From the NCBI GenBank assembly GCA_026398895.1, contig JAPLRZ010000042.1, positions 18,925 to 82,924 of the forward strand: DNA of 64,000 bases. Reading direction: 5' to 3'. How positions within the stretch are numbered: the first letter of the stretch is position 1; each line of letters starts with the position of its first letter. Positions 1 to 9,609 of this stretch are shown here, in pieces. This DNA is from Methylococcales bacterium (GTDB lineage Bacteria > Pseudomonadota > Gammaproteobacteria > Methylococcales > Methylomonadaceae). The notes below the pieces were generated by a model, which saw only the letters and a program-made list of their open reading frames with translations, did no database searches and was not told the origin of the DNA. The translations under genes were made by a program, and so were the position numbers.

Positions 1-557
1 GACAACAAAGAAATCGTGAAAAATGACGCGCCTAACATTCCCGTATAAAAATAAGAATACGGCGTTATATCAAAAATCTTCGTGTAATCGGCATAAACTT
101 GTTCAGCCAATACTGCCAAACTTGCTAAAGCAGCAAAAAACATAGCACAGCGACCACCAATTAATAAACCGCCTGAGGCAATGGACACCGCGAGCAAAAT
201 CCCGATGCCACTGCTAATACCGCCATAAGCGTGCATAATCAGTGTCAATATGAGTATATCGGTGACAATCAATAACTGCGCTTGAACGGTATAGCGGGTC
301 AGTCGCCAAATAATACACACTGCCGAGATAACCGAAAGGACTAAATAACTCTGACTACTGTAAGTAAATAATGGACTATGATGGATACTTAATAACGGAG
401 AGCCTGTATGCGTGTAGAACAGAATAATAAACAGACTCGCCAACGTCAGCCGATACCCTAAAAAAACTTTCAGCAACAACCAAGCCTGTTTAGCAGGAAT
501 GCCATAAGCTTTAGAAAGTGGGCAAGGATAGATAGTCTCAGAAGTATTTTCGATCAT
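1..557 (-). CDS. pilS: PilS-type sensor histidine kinase, N-terminal membrane part (partial)
   Basis: The reverse strand encodes an open frame from an ATG at 557 that runs off the window edge, so only about 185 residues are visible. They form about six hydrophobic segments after a short polar start, with a KVFLGYRLTLASL stretch and a later SSGIGILLAVSIASGGLLIG segment. This pattern matches the N-terminal six-helix sensor domain of PilS, the kinase that with PilR and RpoN controls type IV pilin transcription. The PAS, HisKA and ATPase parts would lie outside the window. No clear ribosome binding site precedes the ATG. It diverges from sucC. The family call rests on the membrane domain alone; another PAS kinase with the same N-terminus is possible. 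Confidence 0.7.
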   Translation of the reverse strand, partial: MIENTSETIYPCPLSKAYGIPAKQAWLLLKVFLGYRLTLASLFIILFYTHTGSPLLSIHHSPLFTYSSQSYLVLSVISAVCIIWRLTRYTVQAQLLIVTDILILTLIMHAYGGISSGIGILLAVSIASGGLLIGGRCAMFFAALASLAVLAEQVYADYTKIFDITPYSYFYTGMLGASFFTISLL

Positions 558-659
558 GAATGCGTAAAGGATAGCGTTTTGTGGGGACTTCGTTAAAATA
601 TTCAATTAAAGGACAATAATAGCATCAATATAAAACCATCCGTTAATCAGGAGTTAATA

Positions 660-1829
660 GTGAATATTCACGAGTACCAAGCAAAACAATTATTTCAGCA
701 ATACGCTATCCCCATTCCCGAAGGCAGTTATGCCGATACCCCCGAACACGCAAAACAGGTTGCCAGTGAGTTAGCGGGTAATGGTTGGGTCGTTAAAGCA
801 CAAGTCCACGCAGGCGGACGAGGCAAAGTGGGCGGGGTAAAACTGGCAAAAAGTTTAGCCGAAGTTGCTGAATTTAGTCACGAACTGCTCGGTAAACGAT
901 TGGTTACCATACAAACAGACAGTTTAGGCTTACCGATTAATTCCTTGTTAATCGAAAAAATTTATCCGATTAAACGCGAGTTATATCTCAGTTTAATTCT
1001 TGACCGTGCCACTGAGCGAGTGATGTTTATTGCATCGAACGCAGGTGGAATGGACATTGAAGCGGTTGCCCATGAAACACCTGAGAAAATCATCTCAGTT
1101 GCTGTTCATCCTGCCGCAGGTTTGCAAGGCTATTCCTGTCGCAAAGTCGCTTACACGCTAGGACTGAAAGGACAACAAATAAAAGCGTTAGAAAAAATCA
1201 TGCACGGTATGTACAAACTCTTTGTAGACAAAGATGCCAGTCAAATTGAAATCAACCCGCTGATTGAAACCGACAGCGGTGATTTAATGGCACTGGATGC
1301 CAAAATCAATTTTGACGATAACGCACTGGCTTTACATCCTGAGATTTTGGCAATGAAAGACCCTAGCCAAGAAGACGACAAAGAAAACGAAGCGCAACGC
1401 TTTGGGCTGAACTACATCACTTTGGAAGGCAATATCGGTTGCATGGTCAACGGTGCGGGTCTGGCAATGGCAACGATGGATTTAGTGAAACTTAAAGGTG
1501 GCTTCCCTGCTAACTTTCTCGATGTTGGCGGCGGCACCAATGTCGAAAAAGTCTGTGAAGCCTTTAAACTGATTATTTCAGACAGCAATGTCAAAGCCGT
1601 ATTAGTCAATATTTTTGGCGGTATCGTTAAATGTGACGTGATTGCCCAAGGTATATTGGCAGCGATTGAACAGGTTCACGTTACTATCCCCGTAGTTGTC
1701 CGCTTAGAAGGCACCAATGTCGAAGAGGGCAGAGCCTTATTAACCAACACAGGACTGAATCTATACGCAGCAGAAGATTTAAGTCATGCCGCAGAAAAAG
1801 TAGTCGAATTAGCAAAGGCGGTCGCATGA
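660..1829 (+). CDS. sucC: Succinyl-CoA synthetase, beta subunit
   Basis: ADP-forming succinyl-CoA ligase beta chain, which with SucD interconverts succinyl-CoA and succinate in the TCA cycle. The 389 residues match the usual length and begin with the family start [11 protein letters not shown]. An ATP-grasp region with [11 protein letters not shown] lies near residue 50, and the C-terminal CoA-ligase domain carries [10 protein letters not shown]. The FGGI form is typical of SucC; the related malate thiokinase MtkA of the serine cycle has FAGI, so SucC is preferred. The start is GTG at 660 with CAGGAG seven bases upstream. The gene overlaps sucD by four bases (ATGA), indicating translational coupling. 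Confidence 0.95.
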   Translation: MNIHEYQAKQLFQQYAIPIPEGSYADTPEHAKQVASELAGNGWVVKAQVHAGGRGKVGGVKLAKSLAEVAEFSHELLGKRLVTIQTDSLGLPINSLLIEKIYPIKRELYLSLILDRATERVMFIASNAGGMDIEAVAHETPEKIISVAVHPAAGLQGYSCRKVAYTLGLKGQQIKALEKIMHGMYKLFVDKDASQIEINPLIETDSGDLMALDAKINFDDNALALHPEILAMKDPSQEDDKENEAQRFGLNYITLEGNIGCMVNGAGLAMATMDLVKLKGGFPANFLDVGGGTNVEKVCEAFKLIISDSNVKAVLVNIFGGIVKCDVIAQGILAAIEQVHVTIPVVVRLEGTNVEEGRALLTNTGLNLYAAEDLSHAAEKVVELAKAVA

Positions 1830-2692
1830 GCATTTTAATTAACAAAGACACCAAAGTTATTTGTCAGGGTTTTACGGGTAAACAAGGTACATTCCATTCT
1901 GAACAAGCTCTTGCTTACGGCACAAAATTAGTTGGTGGCGTAACACCTGAACGCGGCGGCGAAACCCACTTGGGCTTGCCTGTGTTCAACACCGTGCAAG
2001 ATGCAGTAAAAACCACAGGCGCGACTGCCAGTGTAATTTATGTACCCCCATTTTATGCCGCCGATGCAATTTTAGAAGCGGTTGATGCTGGCATACAACT
2101 CATCGTCTGTATTACCGAAGGCATACCCACCTTACAAATGTTGCGCGTTAAAGCCGCAATGGCAGGAACAGGCGCGTTATTAATCGGGCCTAACTGCCCT
2201 GGTATCATTACGCCTGATGAATGCAAAATTGGCATTATGCCCGCTAAAATTCACTTAGCAGGTTCTATCGGTATCGTGTCACGCTCTGGCACACTGACGT
2301 ATGAATCCGTTCATCAAACCACGCTACAAGGTTTAGGACAAAGCACTTGCGTCGGTATCGGTGGCGATCCTGTTCATGGTATGAACTTTGTCGATGTACT
2401 CAGTCGCTTTCAAGCCGATGAACAAACCAAAGGCATCGTCATGGTCGGTGAAATTGGTGGCGGTGAAGAAGAAGACGCGGCAGAGTACATTAAAGCATTC
2501 GTCACAAAACCTGTGGTAGCCTATATCGCAGGACAAACAGCTCCAGCAGGTAAACGTATGGGACACGCAGGGGCGATAGTCACAGGTGGCAAAGGCACGG
2601 CAGCGGGTAAAATTGCCGCGCTCAGAGCCGCTGGCATTGAAGTTGTCAACTCACCTACCGATATTGGCGTAGCCATGAAAGGTTGTTTGTAA
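1826..2692 (+). CDS. sucD: Succinyl-CoA synthetase, alpha subunit
   Basis: Alpha chain of succinyl-CoA ligase, which binds CoA and carries the phosphohistidine intermediate. The 288 residues contain an N-terminal Rossmann CoA-binding domain (TGKQGTFH near residue 16), the [10 protein letters not shown] segment near 122, and the active-site stretch [11 protein letters not shown] near 240 whose His is the phosphorylated residue. The ATG overlaps the sucC stop by four bases, so both subunits are made from one transcript. No other TCA gene is adjacent. A malate-CoA ligase role (MtkB) is less likely given the sequence type of its partner. Confidence 0.95.
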   Translation: MSILINKDTKVICQGFTGKQGTFHSEQALAYGTKLVGGVTPERGGETHLGLPVFNTVQDAVKTTGATASVIYVPPFYAADAILEAVDAGIQLIVCITEGIPTLQMLRVKAAMAGTGALLIGPNCPGIITPDECKIGIMPAKIHLAGSIGIVSRSGTLTYESVHQTTLQGLGQSTCVGIGGDPVHGMNFVDVLSRFQADEQTKGIVMVGEIGGGEEEDAAEYIKAFVTKPVVAYIAGQTAPAGKRMGHAGAIVTGGKGTAAGKIAALRAAGIEVVNSPTDIGVAMKGCL

Positions 2693-2703
2693 TCATTGGT
2701 CTG

Positions 2704-2734
2704 GTAGGTCGGGTTAGCGATAGCGTAACCCGAC
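2704..2734. repeat. Palindromic extragenic repeat, GTAGGTCGGGTTA family
   Basis: An imperfect palindrome starts GTAGGTCGGGTTAGCG and ends with CGTAACCCGAC. A longer two-unit version of the same family lies downstream of epmB at 41325-41406. The position just after sucD suggests a REP-like element that may also stabilise the transcript 3' end. Confidence 0.75.
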
Positions 2735-2821
2735 AATTACCTGAAAAATATATTTAGGTATACAACACAACAGGTTTGTAAGCCCATAGTGTTTAACAAC
2801 AACTCTAACAAAAACACTTTT

Positions 2822-3436
2822 ATGAATGAAATCACTCAACTGATTCAAAGCTATGGTGATTGGATTTATCTAATCGCCTTTTTCTGGGCGGCACTAGAAG
2901 GCGAAACCTTCGTTATTTTTGCAGGACTTGCCGCACAGCGCGGTTATTTAAATATTTACGAATTAATTCTTGCCGTTGGTTTAGGCAGTTTAATGGGCGA
3001 TCAAATTTGCTTCTGGTTAGGGCGTTGTTATGGTGCGCGTTTACTGCATCATTTTCCTAAACTAGAACGCGGTGTAAAACAAGCCATCGTCTGGTTAGAA
3101 AAACACGCAGTTGGCTTTATTCTCTCTTACCGTTTTATGTATGGGATTCGTAATGTCAGTAGCATCGCTATCGGTATGAGTCATCTTAGATGGGAAAAAT
3201 TTGCCTTATGGAATTTCATTGCGGCGTTCGTTTGGGCAGTGGCATTTTCTAATATCGGTTATCTATTTGGTGGTTTAATTCAGCAAATGCCAGAAGGTGA
3301 AGACAAATTGGTATCAGGCATACATCAAGTCATGCTGGGCGTTGTCGGTTTATTCCTACTGGTTATAGCGATGCGCTTTATCTCCGCTCGCCTACATAAA
3401 CACCATACTGAGAAATCGCTTGATAAAGCGGAATAA
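2822..3436 (+). CDS. DedA family inner-membrane protein
   Basis: DedA/SNARE-associated family membrane protein; members are linked to lipid flipping, envelope integrity and proton-motive-force homeostasis. From the ATG at 2822 it is 204 residues. It shows an early WAALEGETFVIFAG segment, a re-entrant-looking GSLMGDQICFWLGR region with the family's charged residues, SYRFMYGIRN near the middle, and three or four hydrophobic helices. The frame is open upstream to a GTG at 2789, but the extra residues are Asn/Lys-rich and hydrophilic, so the ATG is preferred. It follows sucCD after a repeat and precedes lgt by 37 bases, so it may be read with lgt-thyA. The precise substrate is unknown. Confidence 0.85.
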   Translation: MNEITQLIQSYGDWIYLIAFFWAALEGETFVIFAGLAAQRGYLNIYELILAVGLGSLMGDQICFWLGRCYGARLLHHFPKLERGVKQAIVWLEKHAVGFILSYRFMYGIRNVSSIAIGMSHLRWEKFALWNFIAAFVWAVAFSNIGYLFGGLIQQMPEGEDKLVSGIHQVMLGVVGLFLLVIAMRFISARLHKHHTEKSLDKAE

Positions 3437-3473
3437 TCGATATAATAATTTTTTCATTTTATAACAAACTCTT

Positions 3474-4262
3474 ATGCTAAGTTACCCCACTATTGATCCA
3501 ATACTCATCGCCTTAGGTCCCGTCAAAATTCATTGGTATGGCATTATGTACCTCATCGGTTTTGCTGCCGTCTGGTTTTTAGGGCAACGCCGCGCCGCAC
3601 AACCGTGGTCAGTTATTAAACCTGAATCTATTGAAGATTTAGTCACTTACGGTGCGTTAGGCGTGATTGTCGGCGGGCGTTTAGGCTACATACTGTTCTA
3701 TAACTTCTCTGCTTTTATCGACAACCCGTTCATCCTATTTAAAATCTGGCAAGGTGGTATGTCCTTTCATGGCGGACTGCTAGGTGTATTTATTGCCATG
3801 TGGTTTTTTGCGAAAAAACAAAACTGCACTATGTTACAACTCACTGACATTATTGCCCCGCTCGCTCCCATTGGATTAGGTGCTGGACGTATCGGCAATT
3901 TTATAAACTCTGAATTATGGGGCAGACCTACCGATGTACCGTGGGCTATGGTATTTCCCAATGGTGGGGAATTCGCTCGACATCCATCACAGCTATACGA
4001 AGCGTTTTTAGAAGGGCTAGTGTTATTTGCCATTCTGTGGATTTATACCAGCAAACCCAGACCGACAATGGCGGCAACTGGTTTGGCTGTTCTACTCTAT
4101 GGCTGTTTTCGATTTTTCATTGAATTTTTTAGAATGCCCGACGCACACCTCGGTTATCTAGCATTGGATTGGGTCACAATGGGGCAAATACTATCCACAC
4201 CCATGATAATCATAGGCGCGTTAATGGTTTATTTTGCCTATCATAAAACTGAGAAATCATAA
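3474..4262 (+). CDS. lgt: Prolipoprotein diacylglyceryl transferase
   Basis: Inner-membrane enzyme that moves a diacylglyceryl group from phosphatidylglycerol to the lipobox cysteine of prolipoproteins, the first step of lipoprotein maturation. It has 262 residues, the usual length, with about seven hydrophobic helices. The Lgt signature [17 protein letters not shown] is near residue 140, followed by [13 protein letters not shown]; the N-terminal KIHWYGIMY and [11 protein letters not shown] segments are also typical. The last base of its TAA is the first base of the thyA ATG, the common lgt-thyA arrangement in gammaproteobacteria. Confidence 0.96.
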   Translation: MLSYPTIDPILIALGPVKIHWYGIMYLIGFAAVWFLGQRRAAQPWSVIKPESIEDLVTYGALGVIVGGRLGYILFYNFSAFIDNPFILFKIWQGGMSFHGGLLGVFIAMWFFAKKQNCTMLQLTDIIAPLAPIGLGAGRIGNFINSELWGRPTDVPWAMVFPNGGEFARHPSQLYEAFLEGLVLFAILWIYTSKPRPTMAATGLAVLLYGCFRFFIEFFRMPDAHLGYLALDWVTMGQILSTPMIIIGALMVYFAYHKTEKS

Positions 4263-5098
4263 TGGCGACGCACTATCTAGGACTGTTAAATGACATCCTC
4301 ACTAACGGCGTACAAAAAGGCGACCGTACAGGGACAGGCACATTGTCTGTTTTTGGAAGAATGTATCGTCACGATTTAAACGCAGGTTTTCCATTACTCA
4401 CCACCAAAAAATTACACATCAAATCTATTCTTTATGAATTACTCTGGTTTCTTCAAGGCGGCACCAACACCGACTATTTAAACCAAAACGGCGTAACAAT
4501 CTGGGATGAATGGGCAACGGAAACAGGCGATTTAGGGCCTATTTATGGCGCACAATGGCGATCATGGCGCGGTGAAAACGGGCAAATTACCGATCAGGTC
4601 ACTGAATTAATCGCAGGTATACGCGCCAATCCCAACAGCCGCCGCCATATCATCAATGCGTGGCACGTTAGCTATTTACCCGATGAACGCAAAACCGCCG
4701 CCGAAAACATCGCCGCAGGTAAAATGGTACTTGCCCCCTGTCACGTCATGTATCAATTTTGGGTAGCCAATGGCAAACTCAGTTGTATGCTCACCCAACG
4801 TTCTGCCGATTGCTTCTTAGGTGTGCCATACAACATGGCATCCCTCGCCTTTTTAACCTCTATGGTAGCCCAGCAATGTGATTTACAGGTCGGTGACATT
4901 GTTCACTCTTTTGGTGATTTACACCTGTACAACAACCACCTAGAACAAGCTAAATTACAGTTATCACGCCAGCCCCGTCCCCTACCCTCTTTAGTATTCA
5001 ATCGTAAACCTGCTTCCATTTTTGACTATCAATTTGACGATTTCGAGCTTGTTGGTTATGAACCGTATTCGGCAATTGCTGCTGAGATTTCGGTTTAA
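4262..5098 (+). CDS. thyA: Thymidylate synthase
   Basis: Cytosolic enzyme converting dUMP to dTMP with methylene-tetrahydrofolate. It has 278 residues, slightly longer than the 264 of the E. coli enzyme. Visible signatures are the [11 protein letters not shown] start, the [11 protein letters not shown] region, the catalytic Cys in [11 protein letters not shown] and the folate-site [12 protein letters not shown] stretch. It is coupled to lgt by a one-base overlap. A diverged copy of its last about 30 codons is found 2.6 kb downstream at 7685-7883, separated from it by the DUF2339 gene and repeats; this gene itself looks intact. Confidence 0.97.
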   Translation: MATHYLGLLNDILTNGVQKGDRTGTGTLSVFGRMYRHDLNAGFPLLTTKKLHIKSILYELLWFLQGGTNTDYLNQNGVTIWDEWATETGDLGPIYGAQWRSWRGENGQITDQVTELIAGIRANPNSRRHIINAWHVSYLPDERKTAAENIAAGKMVLAPCHVMYQFWVANGKLSCMLTQRSADCFLGVPYNMASLAFLTSMVAQQCDLQVGDIVHSFGDLHLYNNHLEQAKLQLSRQPRPLPSLVFNRKPASIFDYQFDDFELVGYEPYSAIAAEISV

Positions 5099-5140
5099 TT
5101 ACAAATATTGGTAATGGTAAAAAACCAATTGACCGCATTG

Positions 5141-5167
5141 GTAGAGACGCGATGTGCGCGTCTCTAC
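5141..5167. repeat. Perfect hairpin repeat downstream of thyA
   Basis: GTAGAGACGCG and CGCGTCTCTAC form an 11-bp perfect stem around a 5-base loop. It could end the lgt-thyA transcript, but there is no long T-run, and a degenerate relative (CGTAGAGACGCTAC) lies near 47000, so it is better treated as a small extragenic repeat. Nothing else is recognised between 5099 and 5353 except the promoter region of the next gene. Confidence 0.6.
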
Positions 5168-5353
5168 ATTTATACGAAATCACTTGGACTTTGCCACTAC
5201 CCAAATATTTACTAAGTTTGTCAAAAGACCTAGAAATCCATATAGGACCTTGCCAAGAACACAACTTCCTAGCCGCAAATTAAGTTTACTTAACTAATTG
5301 AATGCGTGTAGCATTGTCCTTCCTTTTACTATTCCTTATTTGGGAGTATTCGC

Positions 5354-7384
5354 ATGGTTGCTTTAAATAAATCAGTCATAGACGACATTATCAAAAATTG
5401 GTTTCCCATCGTCGGTGTTTTGTTCGTTGTGGCTGGTATGTCTTATTTATTTTATGAAGGCGTATGGCAAAATCTGAGTGAATCTGGACGTTTAACCTTA
5501 GGTTTTTTAACAGGGGTCGCATTAATCAGCGGCTCTTATGCCTTGGAGAAAAAGTCAAAAATCATCGCTGATGCTATATTAGGTGGCGGGCTGTTAATGC
5601 TGTATTTAACGCTGATTTTTGGCTCGCGCTTTCAAACTGAAAATGTACCAGGGTTAATCCCAGAAGCATGGGCTTTAATTATCGCTACTCTGTTCACCAT
5701 TGGCGTGGCGTTTTTTTCTTATAGACGACAATCACAATATATATTATTGGTTGGTATTTCAGGCGGCTATTTGACACCTTTCTTCATAGGTGAAACGGGC
5801 AGTTTTGAAAAATTCATGGATGACAAAGGTGTATTTCACTATGACTTACCGCTACCCGCCTTTTTGATTTACTTTATAGCCATTAATATTGCCATATTAA
5901 TGGTTTCCAATCGGCTCTTTCTGCGTGGTATCGGCTTACTTAACTCCTTGGGGCTTTTTATCGGCACGTTATCTTTATCCTTTTTCATGGGCGGAGAATT
6001 TCCCGATAATGCCAACAATATCGCAGCTTTCATGATATTGGTGGTGGCATTACATATCGGTTCTATGTGCGTTAATGCCAAGAAATTCCACAAGGAAACC
6101 GATCCTTATTTAATCATTGGTTATTTGTTACCACTGGCTTGGTTTGTACTGAGTATGAATAGCTTTCTTAACAAATATACCGATGGAATGGTGCTTGCAG
6201 GTTTATTGCTTGCCTGTTCAGCTATCTATTTTGGTGGTTGGCACTACCTTAGAAAAATGCTGAATCAAGATAAACATATCGCTTTGTATCTAGGTGGTAT
6301 TATTAGTGTTGTGTTGGCACTGACCAAGCTGCATCCACTGCTTAATCACTTCGATGGTCCCGCTTTAGCAATAGTTGCTTTCATATTTGGCTGTATACAC
6401 TTATTAAGACGACCACTGATAGAACGAGAAATAAGTTTTTATATCTTTGCATTATTCGGCACTATTCTAGCAGTATGGCATATTAATGAGGTTACTCTGC
6501 CCGATTTAGGTGTCTTTCGTGGCACTACTTTGATATTGGTATTCTGTTTATTACCCTTCTTGCTAAGCTACTTCTTTCCAAAATATGTTGTTGATTGGCG
6601 CAGTGACCCCAATAGCGAGAATGAATATATCGTTGATCTACGCATCAGTAGTTATTTTGCGGCGGTGTTTATTTTGTTGCTGTTATTTTGGGACATCATG
6701 CACATTCAAGGTATACCGCCTTCGTTTTTATTTTTAACCTTACCTGCTGCGATTACCTGTTTATTCACATATAAAGCGAGTAGAGATAGCTCAAAACTCA
6801 TACTAATTAAAACCTCATTGGTACTCGCAGCGATGGGATTTTTTACCACGTTTGTGGTCATTATTAATCGCTTTTACTCATTTCCTCTGAATGTAAAACT
6901 ATTTGCTACCGCTCAGAGTTTAGTGGGATTTACCACACTAGGCGTGTTTGCCTTGCTCAGTTTAAACATAAACAAGCTGAAACGCGTTGACATAGAGCTT
7001 TACGACGATAAATTCGATACGATATGGCAATTTATACTGACACTTTTCCTTTATGTCAGCCTTTGGTCAACCATTACCCATGAAATATTAGCCATATTTA
7101 ACACCTTAGACTTTCATGTAGAGGGTATAAAAAGCTTTTCCACCACGATATGGTGGAGTTGTTTAGGTGCTTATATGATTTTTATCGGCGTTAATAACAG
7201 TGCCTTGGTTAATCAAAAAAATATCGGTTTTGGTTTATTATCACTTACTATTTTTAAAATTTTGCTGATTGATTTACATAATTTGAATACTAATTTCAAA
7301 GTATTTGTCTTTATGTTGGTTGGTATATTGATGCTTTATATTTCTTATGTAGCTAATAAGAAAGCCGATGTGAATGAAGTTTAA
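5354..7384 (+). CDS. DUF2339 family polytopic membrane protein
   Basis: A 676-residue, almost wholly hydrophobic protein with roughly 18-20 predicted helices. The N-terminal WFPIVGVLFVVAGMSYLF, the nearby ESGRLTLGFLTG segment and the GISGGYLTPFFIGETG segment are the hallmarks of DUF2339 membrane proteins, whose function is not established. A good ribosome site (GGGAG) precedes the ATG at 5354. Related proteins often carry a longer soluble N-terminal tail; here the protein starts nearly at the first helix. It stands alone, in a segment bounded on the left by thyA and on the right by a decayed copy of the thyA 3' end, which suggests it may have arrived as an insertion. Confidence 0.8.
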   Translation: MVALNKSVIDDIIKNWFPIVGVLFVVAGMSYLFYEGVWQNLSESGRLTLGFLTGVALISGSYALEKKSKIIADAILGGGLLMLYLTLIFGSRFQTENVPGLIPEAWALIIATLFTIGVAFFSYRRQSQYILLVGISGGYLTPFFIGETGSFEKFMDDKGVFHYDLPLPAFLIYFIAINIAILMVSNRLFLRGIGLLNSLGLFIGTLSLSFFMGGEFPDNANNIAAFMILVVALHIGSMCVNAKKFHKETDPYLIIGYLLPLAWFVLSMNSFLNKYTDGMVLAGLLLACSAIYFGGWHYLRKMLNQDKHIALYLGGIISVVLALTKLHPLLNHFDGPALAIVAFIFGCIHLLRRPLIEREISFYIFALFGTILAVWHINEVTLPDLGVFRGTTLILVFCLLPFLLSYFFPKYVVDWRSDPNSENEYIVDLRISSYFAAVFILLLLFWDIMHIQGIPPSFLFLTLPAAITCLFTYKASRDSSKLILIKTSLVLAAMGFFTTFVVIINRFYSFPLNVKLFATAQSLVGFTTLGVFALLSLNINKLKRVDIELYDDKFDTIWQFILTLFLYVSLWSTITHEILAIFNTLDFHVEGIKSFSTTIWWSCLGAYMIFIGVNNSALVNQKNIGFGLLSLTIFKILLIDLHNLNTNFKVFVFMLVGILMLYISYVANKKADVNEV

Positions 7385-7490
7385 AACATCTGTAACATAA
7401 CGTTTAGCTTTTATAACTTACTGATTTTAAATACATAAAACCTGTTAATATAGGTACTTAAAGTCAACGCGATAAGGTGTGCTAAGTTAT

Positions 7491-7682
7491 AGGATGTGCT
7501 GAGGCACGAAGCGCATCGGTCGAGAAATATGACGCGAATGATGCCCCTCCTATCGTCGGCACATCCTATGGAGACGGTGAAAGCAAGTAGCTCGCATGGA
7601 ATGTAATGTAATGCGGGATTCGTCAAAGTGTCACGGTTTTTTGTAAATTTCCCCCGCATTACGCAAGCTCCATGCGGGCTAC
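7491..7682. repeat. Two different palindromic repeats in tandem
   Basis: The first element (7491-7568) is bounded by AGGATGTGC and GCACATCCT. The second (7587-7682) is bounded by GTAGCTCGCATGGA and a CCATGCGGGCTAC arm. Both are typical bacterial extragenic palindromes with internal variable parts. Weak open frames across them are not credible genes. Confidence 0.65.
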
Positions 7683-7684
7683 GC

Positions 7685-7883
7685 CACTTCAATCTTTGAT
7701 TATCAATTTGAAGATTTCGAGATTATCGACTATAGCTAACCGTGGATAAAATGATTACAAAACCGTTCGCACTGAGCTTGTCGAAGTGTGAATGTGGTTC
7801 GATAAGCTCACCACGAACGGTATCATTTTATTGTGCGTTAGCTCTACAAGCCACATTCAGCAATTGCCGCTGAAATTTCGGTG
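7685..7883 (+). pseudogene. Ghost of a thyA 3' end, split by a repeat
   Basis: Bases 7685-7734 correspond to the thyA segment encoding the [10 protein letters not shown] region (here SIFDYQFEDFEI), and bases 7851-7883 correspond to the last codons (HSAIAAEIS in place of YSAIAAEIS). The two halves align with about three quarters identity to 5011-5098 and are separated by 116 bases that contain a palindromic repeat. There is no upstream thyA body. It is a dead, diverged duplicate of the gene end. Confidence 0.8.
7763..7820. repeat. REP-like palindrome inserted in the thyA ghost
   Basis: CCGTTCGCACTGAGCTTGTC and GATAAGCTCACCACGAACGG are inverted arms. The same family occurs at 51575-51686 and in a degraded form near 62171-62204. 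It interrupts the thyA remnant, so it was inserted after, or together with, that duplication. Confidence 0.75.
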
Positions 7884-7885
7884 GG

Positions 7886-8854
7886 TTATTTGTGATTGTT
7901 TTTCCGCGCTATTTCTATTTCTAACGCCGTTTTAATGTCTGATACTGGCATAGCGCGGTTGTTAATGATGGCTTGCCAAACTGGATTTTGTGCCATAAGT
8001 TTTCGCCATTCGGTAAAAAATACGTCATCGACTGGAAACTTACTAGACCACGCCATGTTGGCAAATTTCCAGCCTAGCTCTTCGTGACCTTTATACATTA
8101 AGCGCATCGAGTTTTGAATGAGAGCAACAGGAATATTTTTGACTTCGTATTTATCACCCCATTTTTTATCCTCACTAATCAGTTTTGCTTGCTTTTCGAG
8201 TTCAGGCAGTGGTGGCGGGTCTTTACGCATTAAATCTGGGCGAAGAACGTACTCAGTGCCGTTCCAGCCAAACACGATAGGCGGATTCGGGTAATCTAAC
8301 TCTGCATCACCTGAATGCCAGCCGAAATAATTATTGTCAGTTAGAATAACTTCTGGTCGTTTATCGCCATTTATATCGCTAAATCCCACCCCCCATGAGC
8401 CGCCTTTAATTTTGGCAATTTTCTTAAATTCTTTACCTAGCTCAAAAATTACTACACTACCGCAACAGTAAGTCGCATGGTAAGAATATGAAATAACCAA
8501 TTTTGGTACACCATTGCCTGTTATATCCTCACCAACGGCAGGCTCTAGGAGCATAGATTTATCATCCTTAAAAGAAATATGCCACGCAATACCCAGCGTT
8601 TCATTCAATCCTTTGGTTTCTTCTATCACTTCATCGTATAAATCGCAGTTGCTGTAAACCAGTTTATCGCCTTGTTTAACGGTAAAAGTCCCTTCTTTGG
8701 TGATGGTGAATTCATAACCATCAATGAGGCGTTTATCTTGTGCATCCACAATTGAATGATAGGAGGCATTAGACGCGCATGGCTTTTCGGTTGCTAGAGC
8801 TATATTTATAGTTAAGGCAAGTAATGTAGCGGTGATTAAAAATAGTTTGCTCAT
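7886..8854 (-). CDS. Secreted protein of unknown function
   Basis: A 322-residue protein with a clear Sec signal peptide (hydrophobic LFLITATLLALTINIA, cleavage likely after LAT or ALA near residue 21). Two short stretches, DITGNGVPKLV near 130 and DINGDKRPEVIL near 165, resemble the Asp-rich Ca-binding loops of FG-GAP/VCBS-type repeats. A YCCGSVV pair of cysteines lies between them. The C-terminal part has no motif I recognise. It is probably periplasmic. It is transcribed toward the thyA ghost, whose end lies only a few bases from its stop codon. It precedes no obvious operon partner; the SDR gene upstream on the same strand is 41 bases away. Confidence 0.65.
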   Translation of the reverse strand: MSKLFLITATLLALTINIALATEKPCASNASYHSIVDAQDKRLIDGYEFTITKEGTFTVKQGDKLVYSNCDLYDEVIEETKGLNETLGIAWHISFKDDKSMLLEPAVGEDITGNGVPKLVISYSYHATYCCGSVVIFELGKEFKKIAKIKGGSWGVGFSDINGDKRPEVILTDNNYFGWHSGDAELDYPNPPIVFGWNGTEYVLRPDLMRKDPPPLPELEKQAKLISEDKKWGDKYEVKNIPVALIQNSMRLMYKGHEELGWKFANMAWSSKFPVDDVFFTEWRKLMAQNPVWQAIINNRAMPVSDIKTALEIEIARKNNHK

Positions 8855-8895
8855 GATCGTTATCTCGTATTTTGATGCGGTGTATTCGGTTGACG

Positions 8896-9609
8896 TTATT
8901 TTTTAAACCTTATCACCTTGTTTAAAGGATTTAGATTAATTTCGTCAATGACGATGTTGGGGTTAGCGTTCAGCACATAATCCACCGCGTCGGCAATATC
9001 TTCAGGCAGTAAATAATTAGTTTCATCATCCGCAGGTTCAAAGGACAGATTATCAAAAAATGCGGTTTTGACCATACCAGCATTAATTAAACACACGCGT
9101 ATTCCGCTTTTACTGCATTCTTCGCGTAGGGCTTGAGTAAAACCACGCAAGGCAAATTTACTAGCACAATAAATCGCACCTTTACGACTACCTTTAAGCG
9201 CGGCTTCTGAGCCGATATAACACAAGTCACTACGCGATTTACGTTTTAATTGCGGTAACAAGGCGCGGGTTAAAAATACTTGGCTGGTAAAATTGACAGT
9301 CATTAGAGCTTCAATTTGGGCGTAAGAAAATTCTTCGAGTGAGCCAAATTGTCCAATACCTGCGGCAAAAATGACGGTATCAATGTCTGGATAATTTTTT
9401 GCCAACTGCTTAAACTGTGAAGGCAAATCAGGTAAGTGACTTAAATCCAACTGCACGGCACTGAACTCTGGCATGGTTTTGGTGAACTGTTGGATATTAC
9501 GCGATACACCAATGACACGGTGTCCGTGCTGTAATAGCTTTTCGGCAATCGCACGACCTATGCCAGAACTCGCGCCTGTGACTAAAATGGTACGCTTTAT
9601 AAACGGCAT
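8896..9609 (-). CDS. Short-chain dehydrogenase/reductase
   Basis: Classical SDR of 237 residues, an NAD(P)-dependent oxidoreductase of unknown substrate. The N-terminal TGASSGIGRAIA is the dinucleotide-binding motif; a following Arg in GVSRN suggests NADP preference. FAAGIGQFG sits at the NAG position, a Ser lies in YIGSEAA and the catalytic YCASK follows near residue 155. The start overlaps the end of the upstream radical SAM gene by 13 bases, so the two are translationally coupled. The same SDR plus photolyase-like pairing suggests a shared pathway, possibly acting on a modified nucleotide or lipid, but no direct evidence is visible. Confidence 0.85.
   Translation of the reverse strand: MPFIKRTILVTGASSGIGRAIAEKLLQHGHRVIGVSRNIQQFTKTMPEFSAVQLDLSHLPDLPSQFKQLAKNYPDIDTVIFAAGIGQFGSLEEFSYAQIEALMTVNFTSQVFLTRALLPQLKRKSRSDLCYIGSEAALKGSRKGAIYCASKFALRGFTQALREECSKSGIRVCLINAGMVKTAFFDNLSFEPADDETNYLLPEDIADAVDYVLNANPNIVIDEINLNPLNKVIRFKK

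Noticed and set aside
660..2692. Malate thiokinase (MtkAB) of the serine cycle
   Set aside because: The pair lies without other serine-cycle genes and the beta subunit has the FGGI motif of SucC, not the FAGI of MtkA.
7411..7692. Possible gene within the repeats before the thyA ghost
   Set aside because: The frame runs through two palindromic repeats and has no homology I recognise.
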